Source: Membranipora membranacea (lineage: Eukaryota > Bryozoa > Gymnolaemata > Cheilostomatida > Membraniporidae). Taken from it: DNA of 64,000 bases. Shown piece after piece: positions 1 to 12,400 of the stretch. Positions within the stretch are counted from its first letter, which is position 1, and each line of letters opens with the position of its first letter. Under the pieces are notes generated by a model that saw only the letters and a program-made list of their open reading frames with translations, was not told the DNA's origin and made no database searches. The stretch spans positions 3,288,001-3,352,000 of the forward strand of contig OU612068.1 of the NCBI GenBank assembly GCA_914767715.1, in the 5' to 3' direction. The translations under genes and the position numbers were made by a program.

Positions 1-825
1 TGGGTATGTTCTATTACATTGTATAGAATGCAGTCACATAGGAAAAATGACTTTTGCATCACATCATCAATGAATGATTGACTTGAGAATGTTAATTAAT
101 CATCAATCATTGTTAATAAATATTAGAAGAAAGCATGGCATGATTATGATGCTTGATTGAAGAATTGCTGCTACTTTTGTTGCATTGGAATTGTTTCATG
201 GTGGAGCTGCTGTGGTCTGGGTGAAGTATGCATTATGATTATTATTATTGTGATGAGGTATGGTAAGCAAGTGACTGTATGCTTCAATCATGTGAATGCA
301 TTACATCAAAATCATCATTTTTTTAAAGATATACATAATTTTATGTTATAAATTAGAGAATAGTGAATAGCTAAATAGACAGTAGAAGGAATGTTTATAA
401 ATATAAGTAAGTTATTTAGATTCCTTACTCATTTATATAACAGCAAATTGTCAACATACATACATGCATTTTCGGATGGAGCATGCTAGGCTAGGCGTCA
501 TAATTTAGCATTCCCGCGTTAAAAATGGCACTTGACAGAGGGCTATTATGCCACTCTCTGCGCAGTCTCATGCCAACCGATGAACGGCTTCTATTCAATT
601 GCCCATAGGTGGGGATGGAAGAATTTTTATATGGGCGAGGACGCTTACTTGCTCAGTTGATGAAATGTTGAGAAAAAATTTTATTACAATAGATTGAAAC
701 CCAATGTCTTGACCAACCAAAACAGTTTTTTTCTTTAGAAATTCTTTTTTCTTATTTTTATTATACAACTAAGTCAGGTTTGGTAAGATGTAATTTAGTT
801 TTCTGACGGAACTTTCTGTTTCTAG
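1..825. other. 5' flank or intron of the HMG-box gene
   Basis: No coding exon is convincing here. The first clear HMG-box exon begins at 826 in phase 2, so at least one upstream coding exon must exist, either here or before the window. Short ATG frames at about 157 and 525 do not join in phase to 826. Confidence 0.4.
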
Positions 826-1938
826 GTAAGAATAGTGAGAAAGATCCTAACCGTCCTAAGAGGGCACAATCAGCTTACTTTATTTTTATGGGAGACTTCA
901 GAGAAAAATGTAAAAGAACAGGTGAAGCAGACACATCTAATGTGAGTTAAATGTTCCCAATCAACCTTCAGTATCCCAAATGTCGTGTGTTCGAAAGAGG
1001 AGTGGTGGATGATTTGTCGAATCGATACAAATTCAAGCAACACATTATCTTGTTGGGTTATAGTTGCAAATACCAAAAGAAATACAGGAATTGGTTTTAT
1101 GATCTCTTTCAATTCAATACCTTTTGTATCTGAGGACTGCATGATACATGATGTACTATACTTGTTTATCAATACAACATTATTTTTCTAGGTAACCGAG
1201 TTTACGAAACTGGCATCTAAAAAGTGGAAAGCTCTGAATGATGAGGATAGAAAGCCATGGGATGAGAGAGCTGCATTAGACAAACAAAGATATGAAAAAG
1301 AAATGGAGACTTATATCCCACCACCCGGCATGTCTGGTCCCAAGTCACGTAAAAAGGTAACAACACCAAACATGGAAGCTGAAGGTCCAGGAAGATAATA
1401 ATTGACATGCATAAAACTAGATTGAGGCTGTTCAAAATAGTAAGGTATTATTTTTTTCTGATGTAGAAAGACCCCTACGCACCGAAACGTCCAAAAAGCG
1501 GATATCTACATTACCTAGAAGCTTTCAGAGGAAAACACCCTGAGCTGGGACACAAAGAGATAGTTAGTAAAGGAGCAGAAGAATGGAGTAAGTTGACTGA
1601 TGAAGCTAAGGTGCCTTACAATGCACTCTATGAAGCAGCAAAGGTGGAATACAATGCGAAACTGCAGGCTATGGTATGTATAATCTTAATTATCATTGTA
1701 ACAAATTCATAGCTCTGTGCTTCACCTTTATGTTATAAAATAATGTATTGCAGAAGCCAAGAATCAAAAATTTGATTGCGCGAGTTTCCAGGTTTTGCCT
1801 CAAGCACTATAGTGTCTATAGGAAAATAATAATAAACTCGCTTGATAGTATGCAGTCCCATTTTCTTGGTCTAACAGTTTACCTGGACTTGATTTATTTT
1901 GCAGAGAGAGTAATGTAGCAAAGAAAGCCGCTTTATAA
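826..1938 (+). CDS. Tandem HMG-box DNA-binding protein (5' incomplete)
   Basis: Visible exons are 826-941, 1192-1356, 1467-1673 and a last exon from 1754. The first two encode one HMG box, with a PNRPKRAQSAYFIFM start and the FTKLASKKWKALNDEDR helix. The third exon encodes a second box (DPYAPKRPKSGYLHY, then EEWSKLTDEAKVPY). HMGB-type proteins bind and bend DNA non-specifically in the nucleus; that role is inferred from the family. No acidic tail is seen. The C-terminus is ambiguous. Reading straight on from 1754 stops at TAG 1916-1918. Splicing from 1797 to an acceptor before 1905 gives a short end ...ESNVAKKAAL with stop at 1936-1938. An AATAAA at 2238 fits the 3' end. The upstream exon carrying the start was not found. 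A TFAM-like mitochondrial HMG protein is a less likely alternative. Confidence 0.85.
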
Positions 1939-3458
1939 ATGGTCCTCATGCAAAAGCAAGGTATGTATCTAACATGTATTTTTTCTTTCCCTTCACTACT
2001 CATTATATGGACATCTGAACCCAGATTTAGTCAAAAAATGTTATTATTTATATAGGTCAGACTATATATGATTGCCTTATTCAACTGCGTAACTAGCCAG
2101 TATGGAATAATCATAAACACATAAATACATATTTGTATGTTTACAGGCTCACCATTAGGCATACAGAGATATCTCTATCAATGAAAAGCTTTTTATGATG
2201 ATCTCAGTTCGACAGATCCTCTGCAGCACTTTACATTAATAAATGTCTGATGTACTTAGCACGGGCGATTCAGTCGTTACCCCCCAATCACACTCTGCAA
2301 GTCGACCGGTCCTCAAGCTATGGTCGTTTTTAGTGATTATCTAATTTACTTGTATGTTAGCCGCTATTCTCTTCAGGTAGTTTGATGTAGTAGTATGACC
2401 AGAAGAAGTTGTTCTCTCTCTGATTGCTGTCTGTATATTTTGTATAATTACCTCATTTTTTCATTTCTCGATATCATTTTATATTCTTGTACAGGTTAAG
2501 GTTACAATCTTCTCTCCTTATTCATTTTCTATTCTAAGTGTATATCAGCTTTGATCCTCTCCTATTCTCTCTCATAAGATAAATGTTAGTCATTCTGATC
2601 ATTTTTAGTAATGTCAACCCAAACTCTCAATGTGTGTTAGACATTTCTTTCTTAGTAATGGTACCTGATAGGAAAGAGAAAAGTCTACTGAAAATTATGT
2701 TTTTTTTCCCTTTGTTTTGAATACATCTAGTTGACTCCTCAATTCATACTTGCTAGTCTCGTTGAAAACATCAGATTTAAAACATTTATTATGTGTATAA
2801 TTGGGTAATGTGTCTGATTTTTACCAGAGCTCCTTTGAGTTATACAATGGGCATCCAACTAATTTTATGTAGTTGAAGCAATCTCAATGGTGCGCTGACC
2901 TGTCCCTAGTTGCTACGTTGTCATTTGACACCTTCATAAACTGCTGGTTTTCATCGTTCAAAACAATCATTTCTCCTGAGATGATCTGATTTGCTGGGAC
3001 TTATTATAGACGGTAATTAGTAGGGTAGGTGTCTTTGGGTTTTTGGAAATATAATTGGTGAAAACTGAGAATTGAATATCCACTGTCTAGATATTATAAT
3101 TATATTCTGATAGTGATTGCATGAGAGACCACCTAACAACATAAAACTGAATAATATTCAGACTTGGAGAGTTATCCACTCTTTTGTACATTAGTATGCT
3201 GGTAGTTGTGTCCTCCGTATTCTTCAAGGCAACAATATGATAGCTTAGATTTATCCATGACAGGTAATAGTTTTACTGAAAAATGGCCAGATGTAATTCT
3301 CGAATTGATTACAACCCTGGGACTACAATGGATTTTTGGTAGAAAGAAAAACTATATTGAGGAATAAGTTTTATACATATTTTCAAGCTGAATTGAAAGG
3401 GAAAGGCTACCATATGACATAACATTTCCCCGTGCATTGATCCAGCAAGATAGTGGTC
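1939..3458. other. Intergenic region between the HMG-box gene and VIRMA
   Basis: Holds the 3' UTR of the HMG-box gene (AATAAA 2238-2243) and presumably the VIRMA promoter. No ORF or RNA gene is supported. A candidate 3'-UTR intron (donor at about 1962, acceptor at about 2146) is possible but unproven. Confidence 0.5.
2238..2243 (+). terminator. Polyadenylation signal AATAAA, HMG-box gene
   Basis: Canonical hexamer about 300 bases after either candidate stop of the HMG-box gene and followed by a T/G-rich stretch. Confidence 0.5.
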
Positions 3459-6400
3459 ATGGCGCAGACCAAGCTGCTGTTCTTGGATACATTTTCTCAT
3501 GATGTTGCTGAGGTTAGTCCCTTTTCTGTTTGTGTGCTCCGTTATAAATTTAAAATTATTTTTTATTATTATTGTTTATTATAAATAATTTCAAATCTTT
3601 GAAATTAATAATTGAGCTGAGAGTGAAAATCACAATATAGCACATTTGAGTCAAAAGATAATGAAATGGTGTTGGCAGCTCAGTCTAGGCTGCTGGAGTT
3701 GCAGGGGTTACTCCAAAATACGGGATACTACTGCCACTGGCAGTGAATGACTGACCAATGAACTCCAAGGGAGTTCATTGGACCAAGGAGTTATAGCGAA
3801 TCCCCTGCTACTCCTTGATTGGACTGACCCCCCCTTCATGGTTTTGGAGGTTGTATTAATCTATTGTATGTAAGCATGAACTGACTTTGCAAATACTAGC
3901 AGTTCTGCATAGAAAGGCATGTCTATGTCCATGATTATGTTTTGGTTACCTTGTTTTTATAAGCTAGTTGTTATGGTGTTCCCTCTATTACAACACATCA
4001 AAGCTTGCCACATGACAGGGGCTACTTTTAGGCTATGCCAAATACATGAATCTGTGTGTACGGGCCCCCAATTATAATCCATGTATAATATATATAACTG
4101 ATTTCTTGATTCATATTGATGCATACATTTCAGCAAGGAGTTGATTTCAGTATTGAGCATTTTTAGGTTTCTCATATCTCAGTATTTTGATTGTTCCAGG
4201 GTGTCAATCTGAATCTTGACATGGTTAACTTTGATGAACCAGTAACCATTCAAGAGATTCGAGTTATCCCTCTCGGAGCAAAGATAGAAATAAAGCCTGG
4301 TGGGCTCAGACTAGGAGCCACCAACCCTGCTAAATTTCATCTGGAAGGCTATGCAGTGGATTTGAAAAACAAGAAATCATCAACCTTTGTAAAGATAGGC
4401 AGGTCAGTGTTCATGCAATGGGCCAAACAATCAGCTGTGTCCATGGGGCTAAGACGTGCATATAGTCTCGTATTCTTAGTGTATACATTTATTGTTTGTT
4501 TGATCTTGTAATAATGGTCTCATGAAAATATTATGCTAATTCTGCTCTGCAAGTCTGAGTACCAGTGTATCCTCAAGAAGGTCAATTTTGAAGTCATTTC
4601 CTGTATTCGGCTGTACGAGTCGGCTGTATATAAAATTGTAAATACTTATCTACTGGTTTGTGTTCGTTTGCAGCATGGACTACCAAGACAGGAATATACA
4701 AATGATTATGGATAGACAGATTTCCACAGAACGGTTTATAATTAAGGGCCTTTATATAGCTATCACTGTAGCTGTCTACGGTGTAATCGATAGAGAGGTG
4801 CCACAACACTATCCTCAAAAGATAGCGCCACATCATACTCATGAAATCAAAGTCAAGCAAGAGCCTACCGCTCAGCCTTCTATCCAACCTGTCAGTCAGC
4901 GTGTTCAATCCCGTGATGGTATGTGGGTATACAAAATTTTTTCAATACAGAAATCCTGTTGAAAAGTTTTTTTATGAAAACTCTTAATCCATTTCAAGAC
5001 CTTGTTGTTGATCGTTATCTTGACTTTGTAGGACTTATCTTAATTGCTTGGCTCATGCAAGTCGTCGTAAAATTTATGGTTTCCTTTTAGATGTGAAAAA
5101 GGAAATTAAGCAGGAAGTCAGCATGAAGCAGCAGCCCCCTAAACCCTTACCTCACAAGATGGTGCCAGTAAAAAGGGAGGCAGAGATAATACAGAAAGGT
5201 GCGTCTGACTCTCACTACTTCTTAATCATGAACATTTTGTAAATCTTAGATAAATGCATTAAAATATCCAAATTCAATATACTAGAAAGAGCTCACGCTT
5301 GTTTGGAGAATTAAGACATATTTACTTCAAAACAAGACTTTCGTGGTTTCTGACACACAGGCTTTGCTATGCAATGGTATGTGTTGTGCAGTAACAAAGC
5401 TTATACTTACTGTGTTCTTTACACCCTCATATTATAAATTATATACCCTATTTTATAAGTAAATTTTTCACAGCAGAGATAAAACCTCCTACACAAGCTG
5501 TCACTGCCAGCGGATCCTCAGATTCTGTGAATAGCCAGTTATATGGAGCTATATCAGCAACTGACATAGCTGAGGCCCCAACAACAGAGCAGCCCATGAA
5601 TGTGGGCGGAGAAGAGGATGACCCTGAAATCTACTCAGAAGAAGATGTGCTTGCTGGTGATATTATCACTACAGATGAGGTGATGATCGCATCAGTATTT
5701 TGCCTGTATCACTGCACTGTTGTTCTTGCAATTTAACTGTTCCATGTCTCTGTAACATATTACAAATTATTGACAAATTTTGACTGCCTGACTCAAATTT
5801 CAAGCTGATATCAGCAATACATCGTGTAATATCATCCTTTCCTATATTGCATTTTCCACAATTTGTACCTAACATTGACTGTACACAGTATTGCATTACA
5901 CAATGGTCTGTCTGTACTACTACAACTGTGCAGGCTTATAAATGATCATTTCCTGGGTTTTTTTTTCGTAGACTGGATATGATGACGGTTATGAAGCGTA
6001 TACTGAGATCAACACTTTCAATCCTTATCAGTTTGAAGTGACTTCCCTCTCAGTAAGTTAACTTATCCTTTATGTTGTCCGAAATTTCATTATTCTGTGG
6101 CGTGGCGAAACAACTATTGAAAGTATACTCTGTAACATATTAATTAACAGCAGATTCTTTTTACTATTATTTTAAATATCCCTTCAAATTGTGAACACAT
6201 AGTGATGAAATTTCAAGAATTTGGAAAACATGGCTTTGAAAATATCTCACAGTTCTATTGCTGTTCTATTGATTAGCACAACGGTATGGGCGAAGCATTG
6301 ACACATAATAAGATGTGTATACTTATAGGCAAAGTTTTACTCTTGACTGTCATGTATGGAAACATGATATTTTTACTGTAGACACTCACGAACCCGTCAC

Positions 6401-9400
6401 TCACAGAATATGGACAGGAGAAAATGAGACTAACAGATCTGGAAACTCTGAATAGCTCTGCTGAGAGAATCGTACAGATACTGGATCAGTTCAAAGATCA
6501 GCCTCAAGAAAGCAGGTAAATTATGCTTTTAGAAATAGTGCATGTCTTATTGATGTGACCTATAATCATTTTTATCCTCCTGTGTTACAGTTGGGTGAAG
6601 GCTATGGAGGAGCTAGGTGATATTCTTCCTTCAGGTTTGGCTTCTCTATCGGTAGTCGACCCCTCAGTGTTTGACTCTACAGTTAATACACTCATTGACT
6701 GGACACTGCAGTCACTAAATACCCAGTTAGCAATGAGACAGCCTGAGACTCCATTCAAAGTCAGACATCTCAAAATGGGCATCAAATTTACCGGACAAAT
6801 CTTGGTGCTTTATGAAACTCTCACCACAAAGCTTCTGGTCAGTGAACTTATTATCATATCTCTTCTATGAACTTTGTCTCTCGGTATATAAAAGCAAAGC
6901 TTATGACCTTCTTTGCCTCCACAATTATTATAGGGGGTTTGTGCATTATATTTAGGAGTTACCCACTCATTGAGCTATGTGTTCAATGAGAGAGTAACTC
7001 CAAAATGTAATAATCATTGTAAAGTACAGCATATTTATTTATTTATTGAGGTTTTCTAAAAGTTTATGATTAAAGCAAATTAAAATCACTTGTTGACCTC
7101 ACGAGCATATACCACATACTGCAGTGGATCATTGTATATAAAGCATTTATTTTCTGTCCACACGGCAGTTCTGTCTCTATGCTGTATCTGGCAGTACTAT
7201 CACATCCTACATTATTTTACCTGTAGTAAATCGACTGAGTCCATGTTTTTCAGGAGCTTGGGATTTTGGATCTGTTGTTTGGTTTATTCCGATCACCATA
7301 TATGGCCACTTCACTGCGACTGTTAATAGTGAAGACTATGGACGAGTTAACCCAGACACACGCTGGTATCACATGGTTTATGGGTGAAACATCTGAGGGG
7401 ACTAACCAGGCTATCAGTGGATATCAGCAGCTCATTGATATTACCCTTTCCAAACAGGTAAAATATGAACTGTCATCACTAGCTTAGTATAGCCTAAGTT
7501 CTTGAGGTTATCTTGCTAGGATTATTACTTGCTACTTACTACCTTATACCCTTGACGCCACATATTCATTTAGCTGCAACTAGTACCTGTTGCGTGGAGT
7601 TTTTTCCTCATCCATGGCCAATGTATTATCAAGTTCAATGCCCATGGCAATTATTTTGAATTGATGTCAATCTATGAATTTCAGAATGCCAGAATTATGA
7701 TGGCTGTATCTGCTCTTCTACGAAAGCTGCACACATACGAGGTGCTAATCAGGTTACAGAATTGCACAAATGGGTCAGTATGTATACAATGTCAACATGA
7801 TATCAATGTAAAAACAGATAAAGCCAGCCATTAGTTGATAGGGTAAATTCATGTTGGTTTTTTAAGATATTGGACAATAATTGATATACTGTGATCCTTC
7901 TGACTCTTAGATCACAACTTATAACAGATTTAAAAAAGAATTGAAATGATTATGAGGCAAAACAAACTTACCACTAATTGTGTTTAACTTACACACATGC
8001 TTTGTTCACCCAGTGTTCATCCACAAATCTGTTGCTACTTAATAAATCATGTTCCCAAATTATAACTGTGTATGCGGTGTTCCAGCGTTGCCGAAAGGAC
8101 ATACAGCATCATGAGTGTTGAGAATCAGCTCAAAGCTGAACCTGGGTCTGGAGATACTGCAGATCAAACAACCAATGGTGTCGCAGCAGAGCCGCCTGTT
8201 GACCAATCAGAGCTGGAGAGGCTGAGTGAGAACGAGGCTGATACAGTGATCACATGTCTAGAGGAAGTTTTACTTGTCCTGAAGAATGCTTCTCAAATAA
8301 TTGTGAGTGAAAAGCCAATGATAAGTTTGAGGTAAACCACGAGCACTACTGATTTTATATCTGACTGATTGTTTGCTGGATCAATTTCTGTATTTTGTTA
8401 CTCTGTCAGTAAAACTATTTTTCTTCTGTGGAGTGACATCTATTTTCTCCATATATCCTTGTCTGCCCGCCACTCAGACATACCTCTTTTATTTGTTTTA
8501 GGCACAACCTGCTCAATGTAGTTTACCAGCTAGGAAACAGTTTGAGATTTCTCACCCTCCGTCTGATCCATACCCTGGGCTGATGAGAATGTTCTGTGCA
8601 AGGTTAGTGCCACAGTGAACATGGTTTCTTACACGCTGAGCTACTATTTAAATGAAAAACCACAAAGAGTTTTTTTATGTTTTTTCATAGTAGCGACCCT
8701 TAATTGTAAGGTTATTAGCACCAACTTAATTTTAGTTATACTTGCCCTTGTAAGTTAATAATATCCCTCTAGTAAAGACAGTTTTTATTCTTGACCGACT
8801 TTGATTTTACTACAGTAAGCTTCTGGAGACACTGTTTGTCCTACTCTCCTCCCCACTCACTGCTACAGAACCAGATATATTCGCTGCCGTCCGAGATGTC
8901 ATCAATCAACTCCTATCCTCGCAGATTGGTCTACTGTATATTTCCGGCAATGTTGAGACTGTCAACTGCATCATTCGTTCTCTGCTTCAAAACCCTGTAA
9001 GTGATGATATAAGATTACATGTTGTGTTGTCTTCTACATAGCAGTTCGACATTTTTAAAGTCACATGGTTCATCCTCATCAACACTTAAAGGTTTTTGAT
9101 TAGGAGGGAAAAGGAACTGAACATCATACAATAAAAAGGTGTGTGAGTTTTCCGTGAGCATTCGATGAGTGAGTTTTTCACCCTAACGTCAAACCTATCC
9201 ATCAATAAGCGCTGCGTTCTTTTGGCGTTATGTTATAAGATGCAGCTAATGGCATAATGTCACTTATGTCATGACTTGTGCCATGACATAACGTGATAAT
9301 TCAATAACGCAAAGTCATAAAGAATATGGTCAAAATATAGTGTTTATTCGTACCCTAGCCCGTATTGTTGGGATTGGTTGCTGAAAAAGTTCACTTATCA

Positions 9401-12400
9401 GTGATGGCAAGGTAGCCTTGCCGTGATTTCAAAGAGATTTATGGCATCTTGGAATTGTCTCCCTTTTTTCACTGATCAAATTATAACTGAGGCTGAAGAT
9501 GTGAACCAAAATTTCATATAGATACCAAATAATTCTCATAGTTTTGATAACTGTTTTCATTGCTTTTCCAGATTTGTTACATGATTTTGCCCTTTATTAG
9601 CCAATAAATCTGCTTTACACACTCATTTCTTAGGTTCACTGCAAACCATGGGTTAATAACACTACATACAATTAATAAAAGGGTCTTTGCCGTCAATGGC
9701 ACACAATGCTTCAGTGTTGTGCGGAATCACCAGCAAGAGATTTCGGAGGCATCATTTTTGTATCTGGTGGCTACTGCTGTCCAACTGACGCGGTGCCCAA
9801 TATGTCAAACCAAAGAAAAAACCAAACTGTAGAAACCCAGCCTATGATCAGCGAGCAGAGGGGTGACATCTTGCACACGATGATGAATTTTTTGAGACAG
9901 CAGTTGACAAAGATTTTTGCTATATAGGCGCTACACTAGGGTTTTATACTAAAAAGCTAACAAATACAATAAAAGATTGTGATGTTTTAGGAGCAAGAAC
10001 AAGAAGATAGCTCTGTATCCTCCTTTGGGCTCGGTCTTGTCTATCAATTACAGGTATGTCTACAAAGGGAGTTCATTGCTCAGTTCAGGCCATCCGGATA
10101 CGATAATGGTGTAATTTTCTGCGTTAATTTACCTAAGTTTATGATTCCCTTATATCACTTTCTCTCCGTTTGAAGTAACTTGATAAACCTCTCTGTTGTT
10201 ACTTCCCGAAACCGTCTTGTATTTTATGTTACTTCACGCGTTCCCAAACCTGATAAGGTACCTGATAAGGCAACTTTGACATGAAAAAAAATCCGTTTTA
10301 TTGCACTGCTGATCCATAGTACCTAATGTTATTCAGCTCACCTATTATCTGATTATCTCCTCTCAGGCCCTACAGTTTGTGGATCAGCTAAGGGAGAGTT
10401 GGTCCAGAGAGGACGAGGATATGGTAGACGATGGTGATCTGTTAGCGATATTACACGCCATGTTAGGTTTGACTATCTCTACTGAGGGACAGAATGCTAT
10501 AGTCAATGTGCTCTCATTAGATCTGGAGCCTCTGATGTCGCTCATCACTCTTACTGGTATGTAAATTAACTTGTGCAACTTCATCGCTCAATACTTTAAC
10601 AAAGTGTTCTCGTTGAAAGGGCTCAGATACAGATTCAGTCTTACTTGGTTTGCCGACCACTCTTAGGGTGCATTGCTATGGAAGGCTTGCCATGTTTTAG
10701 TTAGTTTTACACCTAGCCAACAAAGTAATTAACTCTGGTTTACGTTGAAAATTTAAATCATGTTCTCTCAGGTGATGAAGAGATGGATAAGAGGATCAGA
10801 GGAAGCACTACAGCTAAGTATGTCAACGATTTCCTCCAGCTTGTCTTCATGTATACAGCTGATGTAAACAGGCTCAAGTCTCATGTTCCTAAACTCATCA
10901 GCCTCACCAAGTTTGGTAAGTACTTTGTATTTCTTCTCCTCTCAAAGCTAGCTTAATGTTGAATGTGGTCATACATTGTCTCCACATTTTCCCTCTTGTT
11001 TTCTATCAGATTGTGAACTGGAAGTGGTCCAAGCCAAGAGGCTCTGCAGTTGTGCTTTGCCTAGTTGTTATTACATAATCTGCCTAATGCACAGTTTTAT
11101 TGTTGTAAACCATAGTAGAACATTTTCTGTCACATTTCACTACAGACGACTCAGCTAAAGTATTCGGTTCACTGCTGGAGTGGTTAGAGCCGTATAAGGA
11201 TTTGGGTACTATAGACTACACCTGTGTGTCAGCGCTCACTAAACAGTTCCACTCATACGTCGATCAGCTTCCTAAACTAGAAGTCGGGCTCGTGAGCTGC
11301 CTCAGAATCATGACAACCCTGGCTCTGCCTGATCATAAAGTTGAGGACGAACAGACCGGTATGTCCTCTGTCATTTTCTAGATCATTTAGTTCTCAGCCT
11401 ACTTAAACAATAGATATTACAGTTTAGTGACATTATTGATAGCGATAAGTTGTTTTTAGTATTTTTGATGGATGTAATCTTACTGTGTAATTAAAATGAC
11501 ACAGAAATTGTTCAGCTACATACATGCAAAAGAGAAAAATCTAAATTCACATTCCTCCCGAAGACAAATAATTACTGCATACATGTTCAAGGCTAGATCG
11601 AGGTTAACTTTGTTATAAGGTGGGAAATAAAATTTTGGCACAATCTGCACCTCGTGATGTAACGTGGATCCCAGGAGAAAATCACGATTACGTTATTTCT
11701 CTTTACAGCTTTTGCTACAGAGGAGCTGAAGTACCAGAGAGTATTATTAGATTTATATAGTGCTGATTGTCTCAATGGCTGGGTCAAGATTATTGAGGTA
11801 AGGGAGAGTGACAGAATATCAAAATATAATCGTAGTTCTGTGATGGGTTGTGATCATAGAGTCGATCATTAGTTTTTTCAAGTATTCTATGGTTGTGATA
11901 CATTGTGTATATATTAGAAAAACCCTGTAATATCTTCAATTTCAAACCCTATACTGACAGTAGCTACTCTTCCTAGTGGAAAAAGATAATCCATTACCAT
12001 GATTAAATCCCGTGATTTAAAAATGTTATGCTATCAATTGAAGAAACTTGGTGAGAAACAGTTACACTCGTGGCAGAGGGGAGCGAGTATGTCCGGGTCA
12101 GACAGGGACCTCCTGCTCTTTATAATAGAGCCGACCCTGATACTGATGAAGAGTATCCTCGGTCAGGTTATCGAGGTGAGAGGTACTAACTTCCAGGATA
12201 CGAGCGCTCTCGAGCCTCTGTTTACTACGTTCACAGTGATATGTAGTGTACCAGCTGGACCGATGGACTCCCAGCCTGTCAGTCGGATACAGAGACTAAT
12301 TATAGACATACTCGCTGCTTATACCCAGCCTGAGATCGTCGGCACTGAGGCTGAAATCAATGATGGTAAGTTTGGTATGGTAAATGTGTTCACAATTATG

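Noticed and set aside
9706-9927. 73-aa frame in the longest VIRMA intron
   Set aside because: No homology recognised, no phase-compatible splice joining, and flanking exons join directly in frame without it.
11008-11110. Possible extra VIRMA exon after the TTTTCTATCAG acceptor
   Set aside because: No matching donor is present, and exons 10772-10915 and 11146-11358 already join in phase.
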